From Stanieria cyanosphaera PCC 7437 (lineage in GTDB: Bacteria > Cyanobacteriota > Cyanobacteriia > Cyanobacteriales > Xenococcaceae), in assembly GCF_000317575.1 (NCBI RefSeq), contig NC_019748.1, positions 2,934,501-2,998,500 of the forward strand: a DNA stretch of 64,000 nt. The letters run 5' to 3'. Every line of letters begins with the position of its first letter. Positions within the stretch are counted from its first letter, which is position 1. A model generated the notes under the pieces. The model was given only the letters and a program-made list of their open reading frames with translations, was not told the DNA's origin and searched no databases. Positions 1 to 9,444 of this stretch are shown here, one piece after another. The position numbers and the translations under genes were made by a program.

Positions 1-690
1 AGAATTTGGTGTGTTTCACAAGAATTAGCTGATGCTTACCGATTAAACCTCAACCCTAAAACTCGAATTCTTCTTCCTATTTCTAATGGTAACTTTTTAG
101 GATTATGTGCAGAAAAACAACCTTCTAATCTTAACAAAGAATTTGTCATTGCTCACGCTGGAAGCTTACATCCATTTCAATATGAAAATTTCAAACAAAT
201 AGCTCTATGTTTACAGAAAATTAATGGAGTTTTTTTGCTGATTGCTGAACAAGAAAATCCTACTGTCAAAAAACTACAACAACAGTTTGACAATATCAAA
301 CATTATCCAACATTTAAAAGCAACACTGAAGTAATGTCGTTTTTAGCAAAAAATGCTCATTGTCTATTAGTTTCTTATTCTTTTGATCTCAATCAGCAAC
401 CATGGGCAGCAACTAGCTTTCCTAGTAAACTAGTTGAATTTGCTCATTTAAAAATACCAATATTAATTTTAGCTCCACTTAATACAGCTATTTCCAATTG
501 GGCAATAAATAACAATTGGTTAGGCTATGTCAGTAGTCTAGAAGAGACAGAATTAATAGATATTTTAAATAAAATAAAAGATGAAGAAACCTGGCTTAAA
601 ATGGCAAAACAATCGACGAGGCTAGCTCTAACGAAATTTAATCCCGATTTAATCCAAGCTCAATTTCAATCAGAAATAGCTATTATATGA
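1..690 (+). CDS. Glycosyltransferase, C-terminal part (5' end outside window)
   Basis: The frame is open from base 1 to the TAA-type stop ending at 690 with no start near the edge, so the gene begins upstream. About 229 residues are visible. The fragment has a beta-alpha pattern with a segment near its middle (FVIAHAGSLHPFQ) that looks like the start of the C-terminal Rossmann half of a GT-B glycosyltransferase, then a region around PSKLVEFAHLKIPILIL resembling the donor-binding loop of GT4-type enzymes. It lies 42 nt before another GT4 gene on the same strand and so probably starts, or belongs to, the glycan operon. The family assignment is inferred from fold pattern and context; the exact sugar cannot be told. 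Confidence 0.6.
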   Translation, partial: RIWCVSQELADAYRLNLNPKTRILLPISNGNFLGLCAEKQPSNLNKEFVIAHAGSLHPFQYENFKQIALCLQKINGVFLLIAEQENPTVKKLQQQFDNIKHYPTFKSNTEVMSFLAKNAHCLLVSYSFDLNQQPWAATSFPSKLVEFAHLKIPILILAPLNTAISNWAINNNWLGYVSSLEETELIDILNKIKDEETWLKMAKQSTRLALTKFNPDLIQAQFQSEIAII

Positions 691-732
691 CACCAATAAT
701 AACTACTAACCTGGTAAGATTTAATTTTTTAA

Positions 733-2007
733 ATGAATATGAAAATAGCATTTATTAGTTATGAATATCCTCCAGACACAGCTTGTGGAGGAATTGCCAC
801 CTACGTCAGGCAAGCTGTTAGTATGCTATCTAACAAAGGTCATTATATAGAAGTCTTTTCAGGCAGTTTTAATGAAAATAAAATCCAAAAAGATAATCAA
901 GTAATTATTCATCGTATTAAAGCTAGTAAAAGACAAGAATTTACGAAACAAGTAGGAACAATTTTTGCTCAAAGATACCAGCAAATTAAGTTTGATGTTT
1001 TGGAAGCTCCAGAAATTGGTGCTGAAGCAGCAGAAGCAATTAAATTAGTTCCAGAAATACCATTAGTAGTTAAATTACATACTCCATCTTATGTTCTTCA
1101 GGAGCTTTTTTATACCCCACCCTCTTTTCAAATGAAACTACGTCGCTATTTTGGCGCATTGCGAAGAGGCAATATTCCTAAACCTTTTCACAATTATTCT
1201 TATAATCCTGACAACGATCTTGAAAGAATATATACTTTAAAAGCTGATGAAATAACTGCGCCTTCATTAGCAATTGCTAACAAATTAAATATTGATTGGC
1301 AAGTAGATAAACAAAAAGTAATTCATTTACCCAATCCTTATATTCCTTCGCAAAAACTGCTAGATATTCCGATAAAAACTCAAACTAATATAATTACTTT
1401 TATTGGTAGATTAGAAATTCGCAAAGGAATTCTAGATTTAGCCAAAGCTATTCCTTTAATTCTTAACAAAGAACCCAAAACTAAATTTCGCTTTGTCGGT
1501 TCATCATTACCTTCACCGAATCCTAAATTAGATATGCATCAATATCTAGAAAAAAAACTAAAACTTTTTCTTCCTTCTTTAGAATTTATTGGAAATTTAC
1601 CACTAGAAAAAATTCCTTCGATTTTAGCAGAAACTGACATTTGTGTTTTTCCAAGTATTTGGGAGAATTTTCCTTATGTATGTCTAGAAGCTATGTCTGC
1701 TGGCAGAGGAATTGTTGGTAGTAGTGCAGGAGGAATGGCAGAATTATTAGACGGAGGAAAAGTAGGAAAGTTAGTACCGCCAAAAAGTCCTAAAAGTATC
1801 GCTAAAGCTGTTATTGAATTACTACAAAATCCTGAAGAGAGAATGAAATTAGGAGAAGCAGCCAGACAAAGAGTTTTGAGTCAATATAATCTGGAGAGAA
1901 TTGGAGCTTTACAAGAAGCAAGCTATTTAAGGGCTATAGAAAAAAGACAAGCTTTAGGAGCAAGAAATATTGCAGAATTACCTCAACCAATATATATACA
2001 AACATGA
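733..2007 (+). CDS. Glycosyltransferase family 4 (GT-B)
   Basis: A 424-residue cytoplasmic GT-B enzyme that should transfer a sugar from a nucleotide-sugar donor. The N-terminus (MKIAFISYEYPPDTACGGIA) is the classic GT4 acceptor-domain start with a glycine-rich loop. The donor domain starts near residue 223 (FIGRLEIRKGI). The E-x7-E donor-binding motif is present as E311 and E319 (WENFPYVCLEAM), followed by a GSSAGGMAELL loop. ATG at 733 is used; a second in-frame ATG at 739 gives a more typical start and cannot be excluded. Its stop overlaps the next gene by 4 nt, so the two are translationally coupled. The specific sugar is unknown. Confidence 0.9.
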   Translation: MNMKIAFISYEYPPDTACGGIATYVRQAVSMLSNKGHYIEVFSGSFNENKIQKDNQVIIHRIKASKRQEFTKQVGTIFAQRYQQIKFDVLEAPEIGAEAAEAIKLVPEIPLVVKLHTPSYVLQELFYTPPSFQMKLRRYFGALRRGNIPKPFHNYSYNPDNDLERIYTLKADEITAPSLAIANKLNIDWQVDKQKVIHLPNPYIPSQKLLDIPIKTQTNIITFIGRLEIRKGILDLAKAIPLILNKEPKTKFRFVGSSLPSPNPKLDMHQYLEKKLKLFLPSLEFIGNLPLEKIPSILAETDICVFPSIWENFPYVCLEAMSAGRGIVGSSAGGMAELLDGGKVGKLVPPKSPKSIAKAVIELLQNPEERMKLGEAARQRVLSQYNLERIGALQEASYLRAIEKRQALGARNIAELPQPIYIQT

Positions 2008-2939
2008 AAACTATTCTCAGTATTATTATTTGTACCCATAATCCACGCTCTGAATATCTCGACAAAGTATTAACTTCTCTAAAATCCCAAACATTGCCTC
2101 AGTCTCAATGGGAATTAATTTTGATAGATAATAGTAGTGAAAAAATCTTAGCATCAGAAATAGATTTAAGTTGGCATTCTTTCAGTCGTCATGTAAGAGA
2201 AGAAAAACTTGGCTTAACTAATGCTAGATTACGAGCATTTCAAGAAGCAAACGCAGACATCTTAGTTTTTGTCGATGACGATAATATACTTGATCGCAAC
2301 TATCTTAAAAATACAATAGAAATTTTGGAACGAAATCCTAATTTAGGAGCAATTGGAGGTAAATCTTTACCAGAATTTGAAATACAACCAGAATCTTGGT
2401 TTTCGGCTCTTGGAGTTCCTCTTGGGTTGCGAGATTTAGGACATGAGGTTAAGGTTGCTTATTGGGATCAAGAAACTTCTCGTAACTATCCTGCTTTTGC
2501 CCCTATTGGCGCAGGTTTAGTTATTCGTAAACCAGCAGCACAGATATATGCACAAAGAATTGCTAATAACAACGTAAGATTGGCTTTAGGACGTACTGGC
2601 AAACAATTAACATCAGGAGAAGATAACGATATTGTCTTGACTCTTTTAGATGCTGGCTATGGCGTAGGCTATTTTCCTGAGTTAGAGTTGATTCATTTAA
2701 TTCCTGCTAGACGTTTAACTCAAAAATATTTAGCACGTTTAAACCGAGCTTCCTCTCGTTCTTGGGTTCAGGTTTTGGATGTACATGGTATTAGACTTTG
2801 GAAAAAAATTCCTCGATGGACTGTATTTTTAAGACAAATTAAAGCCTTTTTTTGCTATCAACCTTGGACAAGTCCTGCTGCTTATATAGGTTGGCAGGGT
2901 GCTTGCGGAAAATTAGAAGGACAAGCTGATTTACTTTAG
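2004..2939 (+). CDS. Glycosyltransferase family 2
   Basis: A 311-residue GT-A inverting glycosyltransferase. The N-terminus ILSIIICTHNP and the following LILIDNSS are the nucleotide-binding strand and turn of GT2. The metal-binding DxD motif is VDDDN near residues 90-94. A later GEDNDIV segment around residue 210 fits the ED catalytic-base region. The ATG overlaps the stop of the upstream GT4 by 4 nt and the next gene starts 11 nt downstream, so it is mid-operon. No transmembrane helix is obvious. Substrate not determinable. Confidence 0.9.
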   Translation: MKTILSIIICTHNPRSEYLDKVLTSLKSQTLPQSQWELILIDNSSEKILASEIDLSWHSFSRHVREEKLGLTNARLRAFQEANADILVFVDDDNILDRNYLKNTIEILERNPNLGAIGGKSLPEFEIQPESWFSALGVPLGLRDLGHEVKVAYWDQETSRNYPAFAPIGAGLVIRKPAAQIYAQRIANNNVRLALGRTGKQLTSGEDNDIVLTLLDAGYGVGYFPELELIHLIPARRLTQKYLARLNRASSRSWVQVLDVHGIRLWKKIPRWTVFLRQIKAFFCYQPWTSPAAYIGWQGACGKLEGQADLL

Positions 2940-2950
2940 TAATTTTTAAG

Positions 2951-3925
2951 ATGGTTAATACTAGCTTTAGTAACCCGAAACAACTAGCAAAATACCTTAA
3001 TTTAGGTAAGATTGTTTATAGCTTTTACTATGCACCAAAAAGCTTTTTACAAAAATGTCTGCGGATTGGTCTTATCAATATGGCAATTGACCACATTGAA
3101 AAACTGCGGATGGAGCAAGCTGCTTACCACTTACCTACAATTCCTACCTATTCTTCACCCTCAACCCCATTAGAAATTTACTTTTTAAGTGGAAAAAAAT
3201 TTTGGTATCAAACTTGTTTTTGTGCTTATTCTATGGTGCAACAAAGCAAGCTTAATATACGTCCAGTAGTTTATGATGATGGTACTTTAAAACCAAAATA
3301 TATCAAAGAAATTAAGCGAATTTTTCCCAACGCCAAAATTGTTCTGGTTAAGGAAATAGAAGCATATTTAGAAAAGCATTTACCAATAAATAAATTTCCT
3401 TATCTAAGAGAACGTCGTCTTAACTATCCAAATCTACGAAAACTAACAGATATTCATATTGGTTCTCGTGGTTGGAAATTAGTTCTTGATTCAGATATGC
3501 TCTTTTTTCGATCTCCTACTTTGCTCTTGAATTGGTTACAATCTCCTCATCAACCCTGCTATATGGTCGATACAGAAACTTCCTATGGATATTCTGAAAT
3601 TTTGATGCGTTCCTTAGCTGGAACAGAGATACCCGAACGATTAAATGTCGGTATTTGTGGTTTAAAAAGTGATGATATAGATTGGGAACAATTAGAGTTT
3701 TGGTGTCGAACAACTGTTGAAAAAGAAGGTAGGCACTACTATCAAGAACAAGCTCTAATCGCAATGTTACTGGCTAATCAAAATTGTTTGGTTGCTCCTG
3801 AAGAAGATTATATAGTTATGCCTAATCAAGAAGAAGGAATTAATCCTAAAGCTGTACTGCATCATTATGTAGCTGATTCTAAGCCTTGGTATTTTCGTTA
3901 TGGTTGGAAACTAATGTTTATTTGA
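2951..3925 (+). CDS. Putative nucleotide-sugar glycosyltransferase (GT-A, DxD type)
   Basis: This 324-residue protein is not a clear member of a common GT family from sequence alone. It has a GT8-like layout: a strand pattern around residue 75 (LEIYFLSGKKFW), a WKLVLDSDMLFF segment with DSD at residues 180-182 as likely metal and nucleotide-sugar ligand, then LNVGICGLKSD and a late H-H pair (AVLHHYV) as in retaining GT-A enzymes. It sits 11 nt after the GT2 gene in the same operon. A role as a further transferase or glycan-modifying enzyme of the same polysaccharide is inferred. Confidence 0.6.
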   Translation: MVNTSFSNPKQLAKYLNLGKIVYSFYYAPKSFLQKCLRIGLINMAIDHIEKLRMEQAAYHLPTIPTYSSPSTPLEIYFLSGKKFWYQTCFCAYSMVQQSKLNIRPVVYDDGTLKPKYIKEIKRIFPNAKIVLVKEIEAYLEKHLPINKFPYLRERRLNYPNLRKLTDIHIGSRGWKLVLDSDMLFFRSPTLLLNWLQSPHQPCYMVDTETSYGYSEILMRSLAGTEIPERLNVGICGLKSDDIDWEQLEFWCRTTVEKEGRHYYQEQALIAMLLANQNCLVAPEEDYIVMPNQEEGINPKAVLHHYVADSKPWYFRYGWKLMFI

Positions 3926-4063
3926 AGACAGTAATTGTAGATAAACACTTTACTTTGTCATTAATTATTTAGTTACAGTTGATTTCTTAAACATCCAATA
4001 AAGTTTTAATTCAATTATTATTGTCTTTCTAATTTATTCATCTTACGTAGCTTGTTGAAAATT

Positions 4064-4924
4064 ATGATTACTCAAAAAATAGCAACAAAAATTAGAAACA
4101 AAATTGACTATGCTTATAACTTTACTAAAGATTTTGCTGTAGATAATGGACTAATAGCAAATCATAATAACTATCAAAAATTTATTATTTTATCTTCTGG
4201 CCGCTCTGGCACTAATTTATTAATAAGTTTACTTCAGTCTCATACTAAAACAAGAGTTTATAGTGAAGTATTCCATTTTCACAAACCTGTATGGGGTTAT
4301 TCGGGAATGAATTACAAAAATTCAGCAGAGAGATTAGCAGTAAGAAATAAAAATTTAACACAATATATAGAACAAGAGGTATATGGTCGATACCCAAAAA
4401 ATATTGAAGCTGTAGGATTTAAATTACTTTATTTACATATGGAAAAAAATAAAGAAGTAGAACAGTGGCGACAAGAAATTCTTAAATCTATTAATAATTT
4501 TGATAATATAAAAATTATACATTTACAAAGAAATAATCTTCTTAAAGCTTGTCTTTCGTCTGCTATAGCGATCAGAGATAATAGATGGATTGTTAATAAC
4601 AAAAATAATTTTAAAGATATTGAACCGATAGAACTATCTTCTGAACAATGCTTGCGTTATTTTGAGGAAATACAAAGTCATCAAAATAAATATACTAATC
4701 TTTTTAATGGTTATCCAATGATTGATATTTACTACGAAGATTTATGTATTAATTCAAATGATGTAACTAAACAAATTCAAAATTTTTTAGGAATTGAAGT
4801 TCAAGAACTAAAAACTGCTACAAAAAAAATAATTCAATCACCATTGTCTTCACAAATCAATAATTATTACGAACTCAAGGAGAAATTTATAAATACTCCT
4901 TATGAAGAATATTTTACCGAATAA
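4064..4924 (+). CDS. Sulfotransferase, Stf0-like (copy 1)
   Basis: A 286-residue PAPS-dependent sulfotransferase. The 5'-phosphosulfate-binding loop is ILSSGRSGTNLLISLLQSH at about residues 42-60, and a 3'-phosphate-binding segment (IIHLQRNNLLKACLS) lies around residue 150. Both are hallmarks of the bacterial carbohydrate sulfotransferase family Stf0. The ATG at 4064 is preferred over upstream TTG codons at 4052 and 4055. It is followed 59 nt later by a paralog with the same order of motifs, and preceded by glycosyltransferases, so a role in sulfating the locus's polysaccharide is likely. Residue identity between the two copies is modest, so they probably use different acceptors. Confidence 0.85.
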   Translation: MITQKIATKIRNKIDYAYNFTKDFAVDNGLIANHNNYQKFIILSSGRSGTNLLISLLQSHTKTRVYSEVFHFHKPVWGYSGMNYKNSAERLAVRNKNLTQYIEQEVYGRYPKNIEAVGFKLLYLHMEKNKEVEQWRQEILKSINNFDNIKIIHLQRNNLLKACLSSAIAIRDNRWIVNNKNNFKDIEPIELSSEQCLRYFEEIQSHQNKYTNLFNGYPMIDIYYEDLCINSNDVTKQIQNFLGIEVQELKTATKKIIQSPLSSQINNYYELKEKFINTPYEEYFTE

Positions 4925-4983
4925 AATCATAAAAAACGAAGCTATAAAGACTGTAATGTTAAATAGCTATTTTTGCTAAAAAT

Positions 4984-5916
4984 ATGAAACATACTACAGA
5001 ATTAACTCAAAAATTTGCTCGGAAATTTCATGAATATCAACATCAATTAATTAATAAGATGATTGATAGTCATTTTTTACCAAGTGATAATAATTATCAA
5101 AAATTTATTATAGTATGTAATATTAGAACTGGCTCAACAATGCTTTGTTCTTTATTGTCTAGTCATAGCCAAATTTTGTGTTTTTTTGAATTATTTCACC
5201 GCCATTTAAATTCTGTTCCTTTTTCAACTCTAGGTTATCAAAATAAATCTAAAAATAAAACAATTATTGATTTACGAAATAATAATCCTCAAGAATTTTT
5301 AGAACAAGAAATATATAAAAATCATCAGAAAAAAATCAAAGCAGTCGGGTTTAAACTTTTATATACTCAAGGACGTACTGATAATCCTTGGTGGAATTCT
5401 TCTGAATATGATAGATGGTGGAAGGATGTCGGTAAAGAACCTTGTTGGAATTCTAATCAATCTAATCTTTGGCAATATTTAAAAGAAAATAAAGATATTG
5501 CTATTATTCATTTGAAACGGAATAACTTACTTGAAGCAAAAGTATCTGGAATAACGGCTCAGACTACTGGTAATTGGGGCATTGGCGCAACAGGAGGTAT
5601 AAATAAAAATAATGTCTTAGTTAAGTGTGAACTAAATTTTGAAGAGTGTATGCAAGATTTTGAAGCTCTCCGTCGAATGGAAGATGAAGCAGATGAGTTT
5701 TTTGCTGAACATAGAAAGTTGGTAATTACGTATGAAGAACTTGTAGAAAATACAGCTAATATTACTAATAAAATTCAAGTTTTTTTAGGATTAAAAACTG
5801 AAAATTTAGTTACACAAAGTAAAAAGCAGGCTACCTGCTCACTTTTAGATGTAATCGATAATTATTATCAGTTAAAAAGTCAATTTACAAATACTCGCTG
5901 GAGTAATTTTTTTTAG
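4984..5916 (+). CDS. Sulfotransferase, Stf0-like (copy 2)
   Basis: A 310-residue sulfotransferase with the PAPS loop IIVCNIRTGSTMLCSLLSSH around residues 41-60 and the matching 3'-phosphate segment IIHLKRNNLLEAKVSG near residue 178. It shares with copy 1 the lead-in NNYQKFII and the motif KAVGFKLLY (copy 1: EAVGFKLLY), so the two arose by duplication. A tryptophan-rich insert (around residues 137-160) is missing in copy 1 and could form part of the acceptor site. Same strand as the surrounding glycan genes. Confidence 0.87.
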   Translation: MKHTTELTQKFARKFHEYQHQLINKMIDSHFLPSDNNYQKFIIVCNIRTGSTMLCSLLSSHSQILCFFELFHRHLNSVPFSTLGYQNKSKNKTIIDLRNNNPQEFLEQEIYKNHQKKIKAVGFKLLYTQGRTDNPWWNSSEYDRWWKDVGKEPCWNSNQSNLWQYLKENKDIAIIHLKRNNLLEAKVSGITAQTTGNWGIGATGGINKNNVLVKCELNFEECMQDFEALRRMEDEADEFFAEHRKLVITYEELVENTANITNKIQVFLGLKTENLVTQSKKQATCSLLDVIDNYYQLKSQFTNTRWSNFF

Positions 5917-5994
5917 GATTTAATGGCTTGGTAACTTCAAAGTATTATCCTAAAATTTACAAGTACAATAAACATTCTTTATACACCATAAATT

Positions 5995-7020
5995 ATGGCT
6001 AAATTAACAAATCCTTTGGTATCAATTCTTATTCCTTGCTATAATTCCGAACAAAATCTTTCTGAAACCATCAAATCTGCATTGGCTCAAACTTGGAAAA
6101 ATATAGAAATTATCATAGTTGATGATGGTTCAACAGATAATAGTTTGGCTTTAGCAAAAAGTTTTGAATCATCCATTGTTAAAGTTATTAGTCAAGAAAA
6201 TCAAGGTCAAAGTGCATCAGAAAATAAAGCTTTTGCTGAGTCACAAGGAGATTTTATTGAATATTTAGATGCAGATGATTTATTAGCTCCTGATAAAATA
6301 GAACGACAAATAAAACTATTAGAAAATTCGGATTCTTTTGTTGCTTCTTGTGAGTGGTCAAGGTTTTATAAATCTCCTAAAGAAGCTATGTTTATTTCTC
6401 AACCTTTGTGGAAAGATTTAGACCCTGTAGATTGGTTAGTTTGTGCATGGGAAGGACATTATATGATGCACGGTGCTACTTGGTTGATTCCTCGCAAAAT
6501 TGTTGAAAAAGCTGGTGGTTGGGATGAAAGACTATCTTTGATTAACGATTTTGAGTATTTTAGTCGAGTTTTACTAGCTAGTGAAGGAGTGAAATTTTGT
6601 TCAGGTGCAAGAACCTACTATAGATCTGGTAATACTAGTAGTTTAAGTGGCAGTAAATCAACTAAAGCTCGACAATCGCAATTTTTATCTCTTAGTTTAG
6701 GAACAAGTAATCTTTTAGCAAAAGAAAATAGCCTTCGTACTCGTCATGTTTGTGCTACAGTTTTTCAACGCTTTATTTATGAAGTGTATCCCGATGTTCC
6801 TGAGTTGAGTAAACAAGCAGCAGCAAAAGTGAAAGAACTAGGTGGTTCAAACCTTAAACCTACTGGCGGATTAATGTTTCAATTCTTATCTAAACTTGTT
6901 GGTTGGCAACAAGCAAAAAAAATGCAAAAACTATCTTATCAGTATGGTTATCAAAAAACTGCGGTAGGTTGGAAATTATCCAAACTACAAGAAAAAATTA
7001 TTTATGTAATGAATAATTGA
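5995..7020 (+). CDS. Glycosyltransferase family 2
   Basis: A 341-residue GT2 enzyme. The start LVSILIPCYNSEQNLSETIK, IIIVDDGSTDNS (about 40-52) and the DxD-type EYLDADDLLAP (about 88-98) are textbook GT2 signatures; LINDFEYFSR near residue 185 carries the expected catalytic acidic pair. The C-terminal 120 residues are less conserved and may bind the acceptor. It closes the contiguous + strand glycan block; a decayed copy of its own central region lies directly downstream. Confidence 0.92.
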   Translation: MAKLTNPLVSILIPCYNSEQNLSETIKSALAQTWKNIEIIIVDDGSTDNSLALAKSFESSIVKVISQENQGQSASENKAFAESQGDFIEYLDADDLLAPDKIERQIKLLENSDSFVASCEWSRFYKSPKEAMFISQPLWKDLDPVDWLVCAWEGHYMMHGATWLIPRKIVEKAGGWDERLSLINDFEYFSRVLLASEGVKFCSGARTYYRSGNTSSLSGSKSTKARQSQFLSLSLGTSNLLAKENSLRTRHVCATVFQRFIYEVYPDVPELSKQAAAKVKELGGSNLKPTGGLMFQFLSKLVGWQQAKKMQKLSYQYGYQKTAVGWKLSKLQEKIIYVMNN

Positions 7021-7051
7021 GAAACCAAAAAGTGCCTTGCCGAAAGTTACA

Positions 7052-7290
7052 AAAGATTTAGACCCTGTAAATTGATTAGTTTGTGCATGGGAAGGACATT
7101 ATATGATGCACCGTGCTTGCTACTTAATTAATTCCTCGCAAAATTGTTGAAAAGGCTGATGGTTGGGATGAAAGATTATCTTTGATTAACGATTTTGAGT
7201 ATTTTAGTCGAGTTTTACTAGCTAGTGAAGAAGTAAAATTTTTTTCGGATGCAAGAACCTACCATAACGGAAATTCGTTAAATTTTCCTA
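7052..7290 (+). pseudogene. Decayed partial duplicate of the upstream GT2 gene
   Basis: From about 7052 the DNA matches the coding strand of the upstream GT2 (from about 6412, roughly codons 140-210) at most positions, including long identical blocks such as TGTGCATGGGAAGGACATTA. The copy is non-functional: the TGG after GACCCTGT.. has become TGA, and a few bases are inserted after CACCGTGC so the frame shifts. Similarity fades near 7290. The remaining 7291-7575 contains no recognisable gene. This is a remnant of a tandem duplication of the GT2 gene, or of a recombination that lost most of a second transferase. Confidence 0.85.
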
Positions 7291-7575
7291 AAGTGACAAA
7301 AGAGAGATAGGTTAGCCTGTCATAAATAAAAGAAACAGCGTCAGTTACAGAAAAAAATCATCTTAATATTACAGAATAAATTTCCAGCACTAGCGATAAC
7401 CCAAAAAAACTCTTGAATAAAACGATTGTCAGTGTCTAGATCCCCTTGCCGAGCAAATTAGTATTATCCATAACTTTAAATTATTAATTATTTCGATATA
7501 AAAATTATTTTTTTTTTGACTCTATATACTTTAAGCTATCGGGGAGATTTTTATCGTTATTACTTACCTGAAAAT

Positions 7576-9372
7576 ATGGACATTGCTCTAACCCTTGGGG
7601 TTTTAGTCGTGGCTTTAATCGCCTTTATCTTTGAATGGCTTCCTGTTGACATAACTGCGTTAGCCGTTGCAGTTGTTTTAATTGTCTTAGGTTTAGTTAC
7701 ACCAGAAGAAGGAATTGAAGGTTTTGGTAATTCAGCTACAATTACTGTCTTGGCAATGTTTATCCTCAGTGCGGGAGTTACTCGTACTGGTGTGGTACAA
7801 ATAGCTAGAGATTGGTTAATTAAATACGGCGGAAAAAGTGTTACTCGACAAATCTTGGTTATGGGAGGAATTGTTGGTCCGATTACGGCCTTTATTAATA
7901 ATACGGCTGTAGTTGCTATATTTCTTCCTATTATCGAAGATTGGTGTAAAAAACGGAATGTTTCTCCTTCTAAATTGTTGATGCCTTTATCATTTGTGAC
8001 TATTTTAGGAGGAATGATCACTTTAATTGGTACTTCTACTAATATTTTGGCTAGTGGAGTATCTAAAAAATTAGGTTATGGAGAATTTGGATTATTTCAA
8101 TTTACAGCTTTAGGGATAATTACTTTTATTATTGGTATTCTTTATTTAGCTTTTATTGCGCCAAAGTTAATCCCAAATCGAAAACAAACTAGTGGTGATT
8201 TAGTTAGTGATGAATACGGTTTAAAAGATTATGTTACAGAAGTAATTATTTCACCTAAATCTAGTTTAATTGGACAAACATTACGGCAAAGTGAAATTCA
8301 ACGTAAATTTGATGTTGACGTTTTAGAATTAATCCGTGATGGTAGTCAATTCCCTCAACCAATCGCTGACAAAGTTTTAAATGCTGGAGATATTTTACTT
8401 GTTCGTGGGAGCAGTGCAGAATTACTCAAAATCAAAGACCAAAAAGGCTTAGAAATTTTTCCTGACGTCAAATTCAATAAAGAAGATTTAGAAACTGAAT
8501 TAAGCGAGGGAGAACTTGGAATTGCAGAAGTTTTAATTCTTTCTAACTCGCGTTTAATTGGTTCTACTCTCAAAGATTTACGCTTTAGACAAAGATATAA
8601 TGCTACAGTTCTTGCGATTCGGCGTGGAGAAGAATTAATTAGAGATAGATTAGGAAAAGTTCCCTTACGATTTGGTGATTTATTATTAGTTCAAGGACCT
8701 AAAGAAAGTTTTTTGGGGTTACAAACTACTAGAGAATTACTAGTAATGGAACAGAAAGAATTAGATAATTTAAGAACTAATAAAGCTTGGATTGCTTTAG
8801 CTATTTGTTTAGCAGTAATTATTGTTGCTGCTTTTGATCTACTACCTATTTTAGTTACAGCTTTGGTTGGTGTAATTTTAATGGTAATTACAGGTTGTCT
8901 TAAACCAGGAGAGATTTACGGCGCAGTGCGTTGGGATGTTATTTTTCTTCTAGCTGGATTAATTCCTCTAGGTACAGCAATGGATAACTCTGGTGCAACC
9001 AAATGGTTAGCAGATGCTTTACTTTCTTTAGGTGGCAATTTATCAGGATATTGGATTTTATTATTCTTTTTTGTTGCTACTTCATTACTCACAGAAATTC
9101 TTTCCAATAATGCTTCAGTTGTTTTAATGATTCCTATTGCTGTTGAAGTTGCCAAATCACTAAGTTTGAATCCTTATGCTTTTATGTTTGCCGTAACTTT
9201 TGCTGCTTCTAATAGCTTTATGACTCCTATTGGTTATCAAACCAATACAATGGTTTATGGCCCTGGTGGTTATAAATTCACTGATTTCTTCCGCGTTGGT
9301 GGTCCACTTAATTTATTAATGGCAATTGTTACACCAATTTTGATTGTTCTGTTATACGGTTTAAAACCTTAA
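7576..9372 (+). CDS. SLC13-type anion permease with central TrkA-C (RCK_C) domains
   Basis: About 598 residues. Two blocks of transmembrane helices (start to about 210 and 405-598) flank a cytoplasmic region with two TrkA-C-like domains (DYVTEVIISPKSSLIGQTLR..., then GIAEVLILSNSRLIGSTLKD...). The SLC13/DASS signatures NNTAVVAIFLPI and the repeated NNASVVLMIPIA, each followed by the ser/thr-rich GTSTN or PIGYQTN loops, are clear. Family members move sulfate, phosphate or dicarboxylates; the central domains usually regulate. ATG 7576 is chosen over TTG 7516, as the extra 20 residues lack family character. Sulfate import for the nearby sulfotransferases is a reasonable inference. Confidence 0.88.
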   Translation: MDIALTLGVLVVALIAFIFEWLPVDITALAVAVVLIVLGLVTPEEGIEGFGNSATITVLAMFILSAGVTRTGVVQIARDWLIKYGGKSVTRQILVMGGIVGPITAFINNTAVVAIFLPIIEDWCKKRNVSPSKLLMPLSFVTILGGMITLIGTSTNILASGVSKKLGYGEFGLFQFTALGIITFIIGILYLAFIAPKLIPNRKQTSGDLVSDEYGLKDYVTEVIISPKSSLIGQTLRQSEIQRKFDVDVLELIRDGSQFPQPIADKVLNAGDILLVRGSSAELLKIKDQKGLEIFPDVKFNKEDLETELSEGELGIAEVLILSNSRLIGSTLKDLRFRQRYNATVLAIRRGEELIRDRLGKVPLRFGDLLLVQGPKESFLGLQTTRELLVMEQKELDNLRTNKAWIALAICLAVIIVAAFDLLPILVTALVGVILMVITGCLKPGEIYGAVRWDVIFLLAGLIPLGTAMDNSGATKWLADALLSLGGNLSGYWILLFFFVATSLLTEILSNNASVVLMIPIAVEVAKSLSLNPYAFMFAVTFAASNSFMTPIGYQTNTMVYGPGGYKFTDFFRVGGPLNLLMAIVTPILIVLLYGLKP

Positions 9373-9405
9373 AAAACTTGCATTTAAATACCAATTCTAA
9401 AAGTT

Positions 9406-9424
9406 GCGGGAGTTTAGCTCCCGC
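9406..9424. terminator. Hairpin between convergent genes
   Basis: GCGGGAG, a 5-nt loop, then CTCCCGC: a perfect 7-bp GC-rich stem 34 nt after the SLC13 stop and 20 nt after the LptF/G stop, the two genes converging here. No uniform T-tract follows directly on either strand, so a bidirectional terminator is likely but not certain. Confidence 0.5.
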
Positions 9425-9444
9425 GAAGCTAAAAACCAGATTTT

